A stretch of 64,000 nucleotides of DNA from Triatoma infestans (GCA_011037195.1 JAAEAF010004302.1:1-64000); one strand, 5' to 3'; counted from the stretch's first letter, positions 45,385-58,900 are shown. Notes: generated from the letters alone by a model not told the origin. A program made the numbers and translations.

Positions 45385-46655
45385 AATGTATATTAAACAG
45401 CCATAAAGTTCAACAACATCCAACATAGATAATAATAATATTCAAAAAGTTTATAATAACATAAACAAAACAAAAAAATATATCTAAACAAGTTATATTG
45501 ATATGTATATTTTTTTAAAAAAGGATCACAGATACACACCCATCATTTATAGCTTGTTTAGGAATTATCAAGGTTTTTTGAATGAAACCTTGAAAAAAAT
45601 AACTATTCTTTTTCTTTTGCTTAGTGAAGGTCGAAAGTGAAGCGACACTCGTTTAGCTTTAGAAAAAATATAAGTCAACAAACATATGTTTACTTTACAC
45701 TATAACCCCTATCTTTTTTTCCCCAACAACTCATGCCAAATAATCCTAAAGAACTATGTCAAAGAGTTTACGAGTTAACAGATTCCTTCAACAATCAAAT
45801 GCAATTATTTAAACAATTAAGTAAACCTCAATAGACAACATGTTTTCTCTAGTTTGTTTATTAATTTATTTTGTTTTACTTTCTCTTACTCCTAGTAATT
45901 TTAATGTATGATACAAAATTGATTATACAATATATTACACAATTGATTTATTATTTAATGTCTTAGATTTCTTTTCGTGGTTACCGTAATTTAATTTTTT
46001 TTTTTTTTAAGAATGCAAAGTTTTATGGTGAATATAATTTTTATGACTAAGATACTTAAACGGTAATAAAAGTCATGATAATAAAAAGGTACTTACTCAT
46101 TTCATGGTGCAAAGCCATGATGGAATGGAAAATAAAAATGCGATTGAAGTGCTTAAAACTTTGCTACACAAAGGCAAAAGGTGGGTTTCCTTTGATAGCA
46201 TTCCCCTTATGTACAAGTCATCTTTAAAACAGACCAAATTATCTCAACATTGTAGCTCTGAGTTACAGATATGTTACAATCATAAACCATGATTGTTTAT
46301 AAACTTCACAACAATTAATTTAGAGTAGATACTATCGAGGAGTTCCTGATTTCTTTTAAGACACCCTAACATTCTATAACCCTTACATCTCTTCCACTTT
46401 TATTGTTTATTACAGCAATTTATTCATGCCACTTTTGTTTTGTGTGTTTACAGTCTGACAGTAGAAACAGAAATCACTGAAACCAATAAGGGTGAGGAAA
46501 ATATTCAGGACCACTCTCAAAATTATAAGTACCTTCGGATTTCTATAAAGTAAGTAAAAATTTATCAGATCAAAAGTTTTCCGTAAAGTTCGAAAGATGA
46601 TTACAAGTGCATTTTTTTTTAGCCTGATTCGCCAAGAAATCTTTGACATTTTCAG
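45385..46655. other. No recognisable gene
   Basis: AT-rich. A 62-codon frame at 46104-46292 and a 100-codon frame on the minus strand at 46410-46712 have no motif I can name. Confidence 0.45.
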
Positions 46656-46660
46656 CCTAA

Positions 46661-47578
46661 GGCGGGATTTACACGAGTCGGTTTGATTCACTTTAGTTGA
46701 AAAAGTAATCATTTTAATTGAATGAAGTGTTTACTGTTTACACAGTTCAATGAAGTTGATCCAGTCAGCGAAAAAACTGGCACTGACTGAGAGACTGTGC
46801 GAATGTGAATGTGTTTGCTTTTAGTCACACATATTTTTCTTAAGCTCTAGGCCTTATTTTTTGCTTGGTTTTCTTTCTTTTTTTTTGGAAAATGCTCTCA
46901 TGAGAAAAAGTTGATGCTGGATGTTTTGCGTGTTGGAGTAGCTTGTATTACTAAGACTATCACTGATTACATCAGAAAATTGTTAGGAAAAAAATCAAGC
47001 AGAAAAAAGCTGTATTGAACTCGTTTTTATAACTTGTGTGGATTGTTTTTATTTTTGACTTAAGGAAATCAATATTTAAGCCATCAATGGACAGTTCATC
47101 AAAAATTTCTTTATATGCATCTGTCTTATTATATATTATCCTTATACTCTGTTGATTTGCTTATCATAAACACGGCCTGCCTTTGTATAAATTTAGTATA
47201 ATTGACGTCTGTTTGTCTTTCCATTTAATATTAGGTATTTTTTTTCTTGTTTTTATACATTTTTATTACAATTTCTTTTATTTTTGACACAACCTTAACA
47301 TGGTTTATAGACAAAAACTGTAAACAACAGCCAAATAACAAAAATAACCTATCTCACTGAAACCTACCAGAAAACAATTGATTTGCACATCACCATCATT
47401 GACAGACTTTTGTTCAATCTGCTGGTTCCAATGTGGGTGTTTCCATCAAATTGATCAAAAAAGTGGAACTAGTCAAACTTGATTTCAATCATCAATTCCA
47501 TTGAAATTATATTTGCACGGATCAGTTTCATTGATTCAACCAAATTGAATCAACCAAATTAACTCGTGTAAACCCGCC
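46661..47578. mobile_element. Non-autonomous DNA transposon with about 18-bp TIRs
   Basis: The left end GGCGGGATTTACACGAG and right end CTCGTGTAAACCCGCC pair as terminal inverted repeats with one indel. The subterminal regions also pair loosely through TTGATTCA/TGAATCAA motifs. Flanking trinucleotides are TAA (left) and TCA (right), which would fit a TWA-type duplication with one mutation. No transposase frame is found. The superfamily is unproven; PIF/Harbinger is one possibility. Confidence 0.7.
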
Positions 47579-47579
47579 T

Positions 47580-49960
47580 CAAGCCAACGATGTGGCTTAT
47601 CCGCTTCTTACTGCCATTTATCGATATATTACCCAACCCAGTCGGGCCATCTCTTCAAGATTGTACCTTCTCTATCTCTTTCCCTTTACTACATATGTTA
47701 ATCGTCCAAAATTATCTTCTCAGCTATCCTCTCTAACTGGACTAGCTAGTAGCTACTTAAGCTTTGATGTCATGGATTTGAACCATGTCTCAAGCCGTTG
47801 ATTTACTTAGCATTGACTATTGATATGTGAAAATTCTCATATGGCTGGGCGGAGGTCTATCGGTAAATACTAGCAAGAATAATATTGAAAGTATTAAACT
47901 AAATAAGACAAGTTACTGCAAAACCATTAATGATAGCCTCAGAATCAACGTTACAATAGCCAACCTGACAGAAAGATACAAGTTCAATATATATAATAAA
48001 CAGTAATTATTCAGACTACTAAAATTGTTTGCCCAGTTCCAGCATTTATAATAGAACATTATTCAAATGGTTAAATTGCAATCAGTCAATTTTCCTAATA
48101 AAAAGTAGGTATGTATTCTGCTTCATTTTTGACAAGTGTTTACCGATTGTATTTGTTGAGGAAAGAAACGATCAGTATGCTTTCGATATTGAGAAAAGTG
48201 AATGAACCTCTTTGTATTACATTATACTATTTATAAAATTTATTACTTCTTTGTGATTTATCATTAAGATAGAGACTTGCCGTATGTTTGGTGATTGTTA
48301 TTGTGTTCTATTGTATTAAGTACCGTTAGGTATTCATTAATATTTTATAACAGTATTTCGCTACTAATATTTATAGTGGTCCATCATTTGTTCCTGTGAT
48401 TCTAGAGATGCTTTTAATAGGCCAATAAAACCATCTGATCTTATAAACAGAACAAAGAATTTTAGGAAACATTTTTTATGTTTTCTATTATGTAATATAT
48501 TTATGTAAATCTAAACGTCTTTTATCAAGGGTTTAATTACCTCCTGTAAAATATTAAAACCAGTTAGAAAGAAATTTTGATTAAATATAGGTATCTCTAA
48601 TGCATTCATATCATAATTTAATCCACATTAATTACTATAAAATTTTCTGTTTCATACATATTTGTGTATAATCAATGCAATAAACATTTTATTTCTTAAA
48701 GCTTTATTTTTATAAAGCTTATGCCTTTTATCAAAATTTATATAGAGGAAAGTAAAGAAAAACAGCATCTACGAGACATCTACTTCAGAGACATTTGAAA
48801 TGGATTTGGTATGAATGAATTTGACAATGTAGCTAATGTGTTTCCATGTAGCCAGTTTTATAACATATAATTTTTTCTTAGGCTGCAATAGGAAGTATAT
48901 CGATCGTGTTAAATTTTAGAAATTGAGTTTTCCTGGAAATATATGTTTTCGTCCTGAAAAATAGGAAAAATTTTTTTTTTAGATATTTCAAAAACAAAGA
49001 TATCGCAAGATTTTATTATTAAACGGTTTCTACCGTATTTCTCTGTAAGCCTTTTTCTTTTTCTTAACTTGTTAGTTATATTTTGTTGATTTTTCAACCG
49101 TTTATGGTAAAATATTATTCCACTAGTAGGTTTATTTGCTATTAATGCTTATTTTAAATTTATTGCAATTTATGCTGTTTATTAATATATGTAACAATGA
49201 GAAGAGGGGGAAATGAATATAGCAACATTTTGTCTATGCTTCTATTGGTCTATGGAAGCCAACAGAGAATTTATTACAAAAAAAAAAACAATATCTGAGC
49301 ACAATAAACTCATACAAGCACAGCACAACACAGCTATAAATAAAAAACAGAATACACAAATTATTGGTGATTATCTTTAAAAAAAATTTAAAAAAATGGT
49401 CAATTCTCATAGAGCAAACGCGTAACATTTCTCAAAAATTCACAATATATGATAACCTGTCAAGCTGTTTCAAAAAACAACCTCCCCTGTTACCCCATTT
49501 CGTTCGCAGTTTCCCCATAGACAGTGCCACCATCTCCATTACATATATGTTTAATAAATTTGCCATAAAACTTAAATAAATAAGAGGAAGTAAAAATCAA
49601 TAGGTGAGGAGATCAGTGTCTCGTTAGTAAAAAACATTAGTGTTAGTAGTGGATGTTGATGTGTGGTACTTTTTGGTAAAGAGGATTATGCCCATAGGAT
49701 CGAGGTGTTTTATGTAAAAAAAAATCATAAATTAAAGATGATTTTTCTATTTTTAATTTTTCTAATGTTAGAAAAAAGTTTTGGTTATTATTAACTATAA
49801 CAAATCGTATTGCTAAGGTTTTAACATTGTGAAATCGTATGTTTTTTCAAATTTTCAGGTTTCGGGAAATTTATTGCCTTCTACAAGGTAAAAAGTTTTT
49901 TTTCTTAAAATTCCTAAAAACACTTGTTTGATTTGTGATATGTGTATTATCAACCAGTGT
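47580..49960. other. AT-rich DNA, no gene; R fragment near 48870-49080
   Basis: The R fragment carries CTGCAATAGGAAGTATATCGATCGTG and TGAGTTTTCCTGG. The rest is unassigned. Confidence 0.5.
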
Positions 49961-49969
49961 TGAATGATT

Positions 49970-50505
49970 GATGATATAAGTATCAAAAGTAAAACATATA
50001 AAGATATAAAAAGTAATAGTTTCAGAGACATTTTCCAGCTCTGCGGAAGCAACCTCCACCACAAGTAAAACTATAGTTTTTTTTAATTTCAAAGAAAAAA
50101 ATGTTTATTCTTTAGAATTCAATAAATTTGCCGAAATATGAAAAAAATTTTTTTTTTACCGAAACCTCAGCATCCAATTTACAATACCAGCGTAAAGAAC
50201 ATCAAAATTGTAACTTTGTCAGTTTTTTTTTATAGCCATATACCTACATTGCTGAATAGAAATATCCATTGTTTACTTTGGATTTTTTAAAAATACATGG
50301 AAATTTTTTATTTCATAAGATTACTTAAATAATATAATAAATATCGGAGCATCAGAGACATTTTCCGTGGTAGCCTGCTTCATTTTGTGGTCCATTGTGG
50401 TCATGATATAAGTATCAAAAGTAAAATATAAAATATATAAAGATATAAAAGGTAATAGTTTCAGAGACATTTTCCAGCTCTGCGGAACCAACCATCACAA
50501 CTATA
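49970..50505. repeat. Direct repeat of about 95 bp containing a PLE terminal-repeat end
   Basis: GATATAAGTATCAAAAGTAAAA...TTTCAGAGACATTTTCCAGC...AACC at about 49970-50064 recurs at about 50403-50502. Between them, at 50345-50400, lies another piece (AGAGACATTTTCCGTGGTAG...TTGTGGTC). All are minus-orientation fragments of the PLE terminal repeat. Confidence 0.65.
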
Positions 50506-50509
50506 TAAT

Positions 50510-51000
50510 AAATATACTGAAATACCAGACATAAAAGTTATGAGTTTTTATTCCTTTGAGATAATTTAGTATTGTAATCGGTTTGACCTCTGTTAAAGAA
50601 TTGTCTGCTCTCAAAGATAGTAAATAAGGTTCATACTGCACTGATAATGTTTACCAGACTTACGAGGTATTCATGGTGAATATCTTTAAAGGAGTGTTAT
50701 CTGTTCAACTTCCATTCTGTTTCTTTTGTGTTGTTGGAGTTTTTATATATCTTTTTTTATTATATTATTATTACTATTTTGTAAATCTTTTCCAAAGACT
50801 GTTAATGATGTATTTTATTCATTTTAAAGTGTACACAAAGAGAAGGGTTCATTTTTTTTCTCTAAATTAATTATATAAATCTTTAACTGTGCAGTTGATT
50901 TATAAAACTTAAAGGAAATCGTATGAGATATTTTCAAGATAATTAAAAAACAAAAACAAAAATCCATTTCCAAAACACTCATAATATCAACAAAAAAGTA
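50510..51000. other. AT-rich, no gene
   Basis: Nothing recognisable. Confidence 0.5.
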
Positions 51001-51003
51001 CCC

Positions 51004-51142
51004 GGACTAGAGTCAAGCAGTGGTGCCCTTAGATTTTCTCTTCCTACGAGCCTCTACAGCTCACTGTCCGGAGGCCGCCAGTGCACTGAGAAGGTTCCGG
51101 GCGCCAATGACCACAGATGTTGACGCGCCTAAAATTAAAAAA
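51004..51142 (+). repeat. tRNA-derived SINE, 5'-truncated
   Basis: Begins within the box B region (GACTAGAGTC), then TTAGATTTTCTCTTCCTACG, CAGCTCACTGTCCGGAGGCC and GCAGTGCACTGAGAAGG, and ends ATGTTGACGCGCC with an A-rich tail. The mid-body hairpin segment is shorter than in the 28414 copy. Confidence 0.8.
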
Positions 51143-52680
51143 AAAATCACCAAATGCAATGATTATTGTTTTAATAGTTATGGATATAAATTACATTAGT
51201 AGAACTGGATTATTGTGAAATATTGAACAATAATACAGAAGAATTGAAAAAGAATTAGGGGTTTTATTATATAAATATTTTTTTGATAAATATAAATGTT
51301 TCTTTAAAAATCATTATTGCATGTCATATGATTTATCCAGTAACAGCTTTTCATTTACAAAATGGTGCTTAAATTTCAGTATTTTATATATATAAAAAAA
51401 AAAATCCTCATATTCAGAATTCTTAATGAATAAAATCTATCAATAATGCAGAAGAGTAGAATGCCATGCCAGTCCGTTTCCCATCGTTCTTTTGTAAAAT
51501 GTAAGCATTCCTGTGAAACATCTGTAGTAAATAAGATTTCAAAAAGCTGTTTTGTTAAAAAACAATATCTAGTCAAATTTAATCGATCAATCCGTTGAAT
51601 CACAATTTGATTAAATTGTAAAGATTTTGTAGCGGTGATGATCTCAAATTGTTTTCTTAAAAAAATAAACCTCAAAGAAGATGCTACAAAAATTATGTAA
51701 ATGTTTGTTTTAAATAAATTATTATACTGACAAATACAAGTAAAAATTCCAGATTTGTCACTCCGAATATTGACTTAGCGATATTTATTCCAAGTCCAAA
51801 TTTATCCAAGTCTTTCTAAGAATTTTATCCAAATTTATCTAAGAAAATTTTCAATTACTGCTGATGTTTTTCTTTCGTTTCTTAAGTAGATTATCATCAG
51901 TGTCCTTATAAGAGTTTTGCAGACTTTTCCATACCCGCTACCAATGCATTTTTCGTGAAAGTTGGCTAGGCTTCAATTAGTCATCAGTAACTCTTTTTGT
52001 ATTTGGTTTGTTCTGTACTTGTAATAATGTCCCAAATATTCTTCATATATTTCGATTCTAGTTGAGAGATTAGATTAGTTTAGTTTTTACTTGGGAAATG
52101 ACTCAAATTTCGAATTGTGCTTCTATTTGTAAGAACTTCCGGTTTCCGTCCAGAATCTTAATGCTTATTCGGCCTCGATTATGTTCATTATCATTTTCCT
52201 ACATTTAGTAATAATTGGGATCACCACTTTGAGACTTTTCCTTGGGTCATTTTCCTTGGAAAATATTAGTTTCTATTTATTTAATTTATTAACCATCAGT
52301 TTTCCAGATATAAAACGTTCACACCAGCCTTGTTCCTAATGGTGAAAACAATCTTTTTTTTGAAACTACCTAATCACCAAAAGTTATTTAATTATTTACA
52401 TACATTATAATTCTGGATTTTTTTTTTTATTATAATTATTTTATATTATTTATTAAACATTGTTTAATTTATTTTCAAGTGATATTACTCCTACATATCT
52501 TTGATGCTTGAGTGAATAGTTTTGGCAATAACAGTCACCTAATATATTTATATATGTAACAGGAACATACATTATATAACGAGACAAATGGTTTTAATGT
52601 GGTGAATTAAATGAATATCACAATTCACCTACTTTTTCGATATAATCCTCTAATACATTTGTACACTTACTTGCCCCCCC
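51143..52680. other. No gene seen
   Basis: The minus strand has a 99-codon open frame at 51376-51675 without recognisable motifs. The rest is AT-rich. Confidence 0.45.
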
Positions 52681-52689
52681 CTCCCAATT

Positions 52690-52945
52690 CTCTACTAATT
52701 TGTTTATGCCGCAATAAGAAATTCTTTGTCTTGAAGTGTAATCCAGTTCGGCATATTTGTTCTCTGTATTTCTGAGATGTTGAGCGGTTCAAACAAAACG
52801 AAATGTGCTGGTTGCGAGATCTGATCTATAAGACGTATATGGCAGAAATTCCCCATCTAATTTTTAATAGTTTTGTACGTTGATTGCGCAGTTTGTAAAC
52901 GAGCGTTATCCTGGTGTAAGAGTACTTCTTTCTTTTGCCAACCAC
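52690..52945 (-). pseudogene. mariner-like transposase fragment
   Basis: The minus strand reads EVLLHQDNARLQTAQSTYKTI (about 52930-52870), then with one stop and shift GNFCHIRLIDQISQPAHFVLFEPL. It corresponds to the conserved mariner block LxHQDNARPHxA...WExLPHPxYSPDLAPSDxHLF. The second catalytic Asp (QDNAR) is kept; the last D of DLAPSD is changed. Both ends and the first catalytic Asp are missing. Confidence 0.75.
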
Positions 52946-53428
52946 TAGTTTTTTTTATGTTTGCAGGCATCATTCTGTAGTACTGACTTAAATGAGATCA
53001 TAAAAGTGAAAATTAATTGTTGGCAGGCGAAACCTCATTTGTATTGGTTCGCCCCGAATATGGCACACTTGTTTGGGTAACCTTTGAATTGATCAACCTA
53101 TTTATAGGAATTTGCAAGATTCATTCAATTTACACCGTATTGCTGATGCATTATGGAATAAATTCCGGATCATTTCATCCCCACAGAAAGCAGAAATAAC
53201 ACTGAATACTGTTCTTCCAAAAAGAAATTATTATTTGTTGAATGAGTATTCGTGCTTATGTACGCTGAAAAATGGTCAACTGGCTCTTTGAATCTGATGA
53301 GAGAATTGTCAACTTATGATACTGAAAGAATTGCTATTAGATATTTAATTTACAGTTCTTCATTAGTATTTTTACTCATTGAATAAATCCTTGTATAAGT
53401 GAGCTGTTGAAAAGGCTAATACATTTCC

Positions 53429-53833
53429 TTATAATAACGTTCCTAATTCGATAATATACAAGCATCGACTTGCAAAGTTGACAGAACACATTATAAAGAC
53501 TTTATTATAGGCACCGTATATTCTATTCTCAATATTGTGGTATTGTGGGCTAGAAATAGACGGCCAGAAGCATTTTGTATTGGAACTCATAGTGTCAAAT
53601 AGTGGCTTTGCTAAACTCAAGCACTGTGCTGACCAAGGATATATGTAAACTCTAAACTTACTCATTAACCTTTGACATTTGAGGTCAAAACTGATTTTAA
53701 CTTTAGTATTGGCAAAATTTTTGGTTATTTTGATGTAAAGTAAATTAAATTTTGATTGAATATTTATTAATAAAATGTCAATGATTAAGTCAACTTTCCT
53801 TTCTTCGTTGACAATATATATTATTAAAATCAT
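53429..53833 (-). other. Unrecognised 134-codon open frame
   Basis: This is long for such AT-rich DNA. The C-terminal half (from RVYIYPWSAQCLSLAKPLFD to the end) has a more coding-like composition than the Ile/Lys-rich N-terminal half. No motif is recognised. It could be a last exon of the candidate minus-strand gene, a repeat remnant, or chance. Confidence 0.25.
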
Positions 53834-54444
53834 TATTCATCTTAAATTTCTTTCAACCCCCTTCTCCTAATAAATATATCATGATATTTTTAGCCAGCTA
53901 CAATTCTACCATCTGTGCTCTCAAGCTATTACTCAATTTAATATTTTATTACATACTTTTTATTTCAAAATTATCAGCTTCAATGTTTCATATCTTTCAT
54001 TATTATATGCATACGTATATAATTTGAATAGTGTAGTATGTAGTATGTGAGAGAAACCTTAAAAGTGAAACTCAGCACTCTTACACAGACTTGTTGGACT
54101 CTGATAGTATAGGAAATTTCGGTAAGAAATTAAAGAAAATAATCATCATGCTATGGACCAAAGCCGGTTCTGGCATTGGCTCAAGGCATAGATACGCGAG
54201 AGTCGCATCCGTTTAGGTCCCCGTGCTATGACTAATAAACAAGGATCATACTACATTTACAGCAAGGTTGGTATAAACAGAAAGTGAAAAATGCAAAAAT
54301 AAAGGTGCCCAAATAACAAGAATAATAAATTTGACAATAAATGCAGGCTATGGTACAAGAGTTTCTAGTCCATGAAGAATACATATATTACTGTATATGA
54401 TTATTTTTCTTATGAAAATGAAATGGCAACTTCTTTCCTCATAC

Positions 54445-54771
54445 GGCTGCAAACAGAGCATAGATACAGATCATTGTAGAGATAATCCAGAACATCACAG
54501 AAGACGAGGATGGAAGAAATAGAATCAGTATGCAGAGCAAACTAAACATGATTTCGAAGATTGGAAATAAGAACTGAAATAACCTCAGTGGAGTTTCGAT
54601 GACGAAACTTAAAAAACTCTCCTCTCTAACTAAGATAATCGAAATTAGCCCCGAGATTATGTTGCGAATGGAAGTGCTGATATTATTTTGAGGAAGATAC
54701 ATTAATTTGTAGAGGTAACTTTGAAAATTTGTTTTTTGACAAGGGGAACCAGTGCATGAATTTAATAATTC
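54445..54771 (-). CDS. Candidate antisense exon, membrane protein
   Basis: A 109-codon open reading on the minus strand is bounded by a plausible acceptor (TTTATAG|GAA, exon from 54771) and donor (GCAGCC|GTATGAG, exon to 54445); without the donor it would end in TGA two codons later. The N-terminal part is Cys-containing (ELLNSCTGSPCQKTNF). It is followed by two or three hydrophobic stretches, IRNIISGLISIILV, LRLFQFLFPIFEIMFSLLCI and VMFWIISTMICIYALFAA. It starts in phase 0, as the exon at 56710-56817 ends in phase 0, so they can be joined directly. Base composition is more balanced than in the flanks. I do not recognise the family. Confidence 0.45.
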
Positions 54772-55769
54772 CTATAAATATTTAAAGGCTTTACTAAAAA
54801 AATGATAATGGCATGTTGTAAAGATTAGTGAAAGTGATCTGCAACTACATTGTATAAAAGATTCGAATATGTAATCAATTGAGACTTAAGTAATCCAAAT
54901 AACATATTATTTGTTAATTATATTATTGTAAATGTAGTAATGATAATCAAGTTTAAAGAAAATTGTTAGAGCCTTTTTTCGAAAAAATCGTTTTCTCGGA
55001 ATTATTATGAACTCATTTTCTTCAAAAAAATTTTTCTTTAATAATTAATTAAGAAATACATAATTTCTTATTGCGAGAATTTATATAAAGGTAGAAAAAT
55101 AAAAATTTGAAAAGAAAGTAGATTTCCTCAGATTTTCAGTCTGTTAATGTGTTGACAAGACATTTACTTTATGGCTTTATTATTGGCCATTTACATTTAC
55201 TTTATTATGGCCATTAGATAGTGATAACTAATTATTGTATTTTGTAATAAACATATTTAAATCTATAACTCCTTTATACCATTTGTTTAAGAATAATAAT
55301 TAGCTAACTCTCATTCGGTTCTAATCTTGATTGTGTAAAAGTGTCAATTAAGATGGTAAATATGTAGTAGGAATGGCTGCGAAACCAATTCTACTGCGAC
55401 ATTATGGCTTTTATAAGTGAGTGTTCAGTTTTTGTGCTACAGAATCTATTGTACATATAAGTATGAGAGGTGATGTGTATTTTATGTTGGTAGAACTGGG
55501 AGACATGCAGGGTAGCCAATAACCCTGAAAAAGTAGTTAGTCCTCCTTCTCCTTACAAGGAAAAGTCCCAATTTTTCACTGATTTTCATGGTATACAAGC
55601 TAAATTGTTACACTGTTGTTTCAAAAGTATAATTTTGAATTATAAATTTAGAAGATATTTGAAATTTAATTTATTTTTTTACAATATTCTTTATAAAATT
55701 TTGTCAAACTATGAAAAAAAACTACTATTGATTAAGTAATTTATGTTAATGATCTATTGTTTATTACAG

Positions 55770-55942
55770 TAAAGTTCAAGTAGTATCCAGTTACATTGGC
55801 CTACTAGTTCCACTAATTATTTCCATATACTGTAGTTGGGCAAGAAAACAGAAGTACCTATTGAACAATATTAAAAAACACATTTCAACAGTACACTTAG
55901 ATGTCATATCTAGCAGAGTTGTCTTGAGCGCCATAACCGTCG
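55770..55942 (+). CDS. SERAC1: SERAC1-like exon: N-terminal membrane segment
   Basis: 173 bp after TTATTACAG and before GTTAGT. It reads KVQVVSSYIGLLVPLIISIY, then ...LDVISSRVVLSAITV. It has no Met, so a further upstream exon ending in phase 2 is needed; I could not identify it. The donor leaves one base (G), and the next exon supplies GG, restoring the frame into EVLQITVTNRLVRS. The phase match and coding character support the join. Confidence 0.75.
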
Positions 55943-58900
55943 GTTAGTAATTTATAAATATATATAAATTTATACAATAAAATAGTGTATTTTTATGAAA
56001 AATTATTGTACTTAGAATTAAAAAAAAAAAAAAAACAGATGAAACTATGATGAGAATATCTAATGTTCAATTATATACCTGAGGGAAGGGAATAACTAAG
56101 TGATTAGCGGAGGACCCAGGTTCGAGTCCAGCTGTGCTACCCTTAGATTTTTTCTTCCTAGGAGCCTCTACAACTCACAATCCGGTGATGGACAGTGATG
56201 TTGACGCGACTTAAATTTAAAAAAAAAATTATATTACCTAAGATTTCAGAGGTTTTAATTTCATTTTTCACTAATATCAGAAATTATTAAATTAAAATTT
56301 GAAATAATAGAAATAAGTTTGCCTTATTTGAAAATTGTTTGTACCATAATACAAAAATGAACATGTAATTTTTTTAAAACATGGTATTAAACAAAAATAT
56401 TCCTATAATAATAATAAAATTAGTATAATAAAGAGCAATCTGGTGGCATCTTATTAAACCATGGAACATTTTTGCACCCATTGTATTCGAACAAAGAATA
56501 CGGTATCTGAATGGCCTATTTATCTATTATAAAATTTTATCTACATACCCTCACACATTTTTTTTTAGTTAGTAACAAAATAATCTAACTCGCCACTCAT
56601 CTATATTATTTATTTCTAAAATAATATCTGAATTAAACTTATTCACTAAACATTTAATGTCATTAAACAAACAAAAAAAAAATTGTAATTGATAATTATG
56701 TATGCTTACGTTGGGCAAACATTTTTGATAGTCTATAGTCCAGGTTTCACAATTATCAAGTATCGTAACATTATAACCCCAATGTAGCCTGACTGTATGC
56801 ACGAATAGAGGAAGCAGCTGCATTTACAAAAATATATAATTTTTACAAAAATTTGCACAAATTCCTAACTGCAATAAAAAACGAAATTAATAGACACAAT
56901 AAAATTGAAGATGTAAAAATATATTATTTAATTTGTAATATGTATACTTAAAATTTAATCAATGCAAAATTGAGATGGAATCATATAAAAATAATTATTT
57001 CGCAAAATATTTACATATTATATAATTGAAAATTGAAGGTTGGACCCACATTTGTTCTAAAGGGCAACAATCTTTAGTTGCCAATTATAATCACAAATAG
57101 CTTGCAACATTTATTTGAACTTGAATGAAGATTAAGGTTATGAACAAGACTGTCTATTATTTCCAATCATCTGTCTCCTTCCCTATATGGGCAGTCTTTA
57201 TCTAATAGGATGGAAGTTAGATTTGTAAAAGGAGTAGTCCATGAGAGTATCACTGTTCCTTCATAAATGCAGATTGCAGATGACTGCATGGGCGTAGCCA
57301 AGATTTCTCAGGAAGGCAAAATTTGTTGATGCCAATGTAATTTTGTTAAAATTTGTTTTAAAAAATTAAGGCATAAAAGTTCTTAATATCTTCGACTCCG
57401 GAAAAAACTAAAGTGAATTTCATTAAAAATCTGATGTGAAACATTCACACAACTTTCTCTTACTGCAATTTTCATAGTTCTTATTTATGTGTACGGGTAT
57501 AGTTCAAATTTCACATATAACTGAAAATGTATAATATGAATGTGCATCCGAAATATAATATGTAGAATTCATATATCCGATCAACCGAGAATATGGAACA
57601 GTTTTCGACCGAAAACTTCAGATATCTATTTTCTTTTTTTAATTTTAAAATTTTTTAATTTAAGGCGCGTCAAATCAATGTTCATTTGCACCCGGAGTCT
57701 CTTCTTGGCTACGCCTATGGACGTCTGTTGTAAAAGTGTGATTTGATTAGATAGGAGCTAGAATTTTTCTAGTAAGGCATTAATCGCCAAAAGCAGTCGT
57801 TGAACACATCGACTTTGGTTTGTAGATCCTGTGAGTATTATGGTGACTGTAGGATCTCAGGGTAAACAATCTTAGGCAGGGTTACTAGCAGAGAGCAAGA
57901 TCACAATTGGGGTCATCCAATCTAAGAAAATCTACTAGTGTATATGACGTTTAAAAAAAAAAATTCAGAGTGAAAAAATAGTGATAAGGCAAGCTAATTT
58001 CTGGTTGTATTTTGCAATTGCTTTCCATCAAACGTTAAAATCTAGCTTTAATATTAAATTATAATTTTTTAAATGAACATTAAAAAAATTTAATACGTTT
58101 TAAAATGTTAGACATTCCACTATTTATCAGTTAAAGTAGGTTGCATTTTCAGGTGTAAATCCTCTTAATTTTTCATTTCATTTTTTTTTTAGGGGAAGTG
58201 CTCCAGATAACTGTTACTAATCGTCTAGTTAGATCACTACTGAGACCTGCAGAGGTTTCTAAAAGTAACAATAATAATAATAATGATGAGGTGACAGAAG
58301 CAATTGAAGAAACAACTGAGAAAATTGTACAATGTGAAGTGCTTCACGATCCAGGACCAGAAAGACAAGCCGACATAATATTTATACATGGAATTAAAGG
58401 AGCTTTAAATAAAACATGGACCCAAGGAATATGGAGGTTGACACAATTTCAGGTTAGTTTCATATTGATTTGTTAGAATTGTATATTTTTTCAATGCGGT
58501 AATTATGACATTGAGGTTCTTTCTGATTACACTTATATGATCTATTTTTAAACGTATTTACACTTTAGCAACAGTAAAAGAAAATTTTCATATATAATTA
58601 TTTGATGAAGCTCATTTCAGTTGTAAAAGACCAACATTAAATCTCTATTTGGTGGGAACATAAACTCATAAGCCGTCTGCGCTAGTCTTCTTAATTTTAC
58701 AGCTTATTGAGACGGAAATAAACGTCATGTTTTATAGAGATTAGCTGACGATGTGTAATCGAACAAAGTTTACACACAATAGAATAATGGGGCATGTAAC
58801 CGATAATAAATGTCAAAGATAATAACAATATAATCACACTTATAGATTGTTATAGGTAGGAGAATATAAAGAGTTATTCTTAATTTGAAAACATTAAAAA

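Noticed and set aside
47592..47801. 69-codon plus-strand frame beside the GGCGGG-ended element
   Set aside because: Composition is fairly balanced, but no motif or splice context could be identified.
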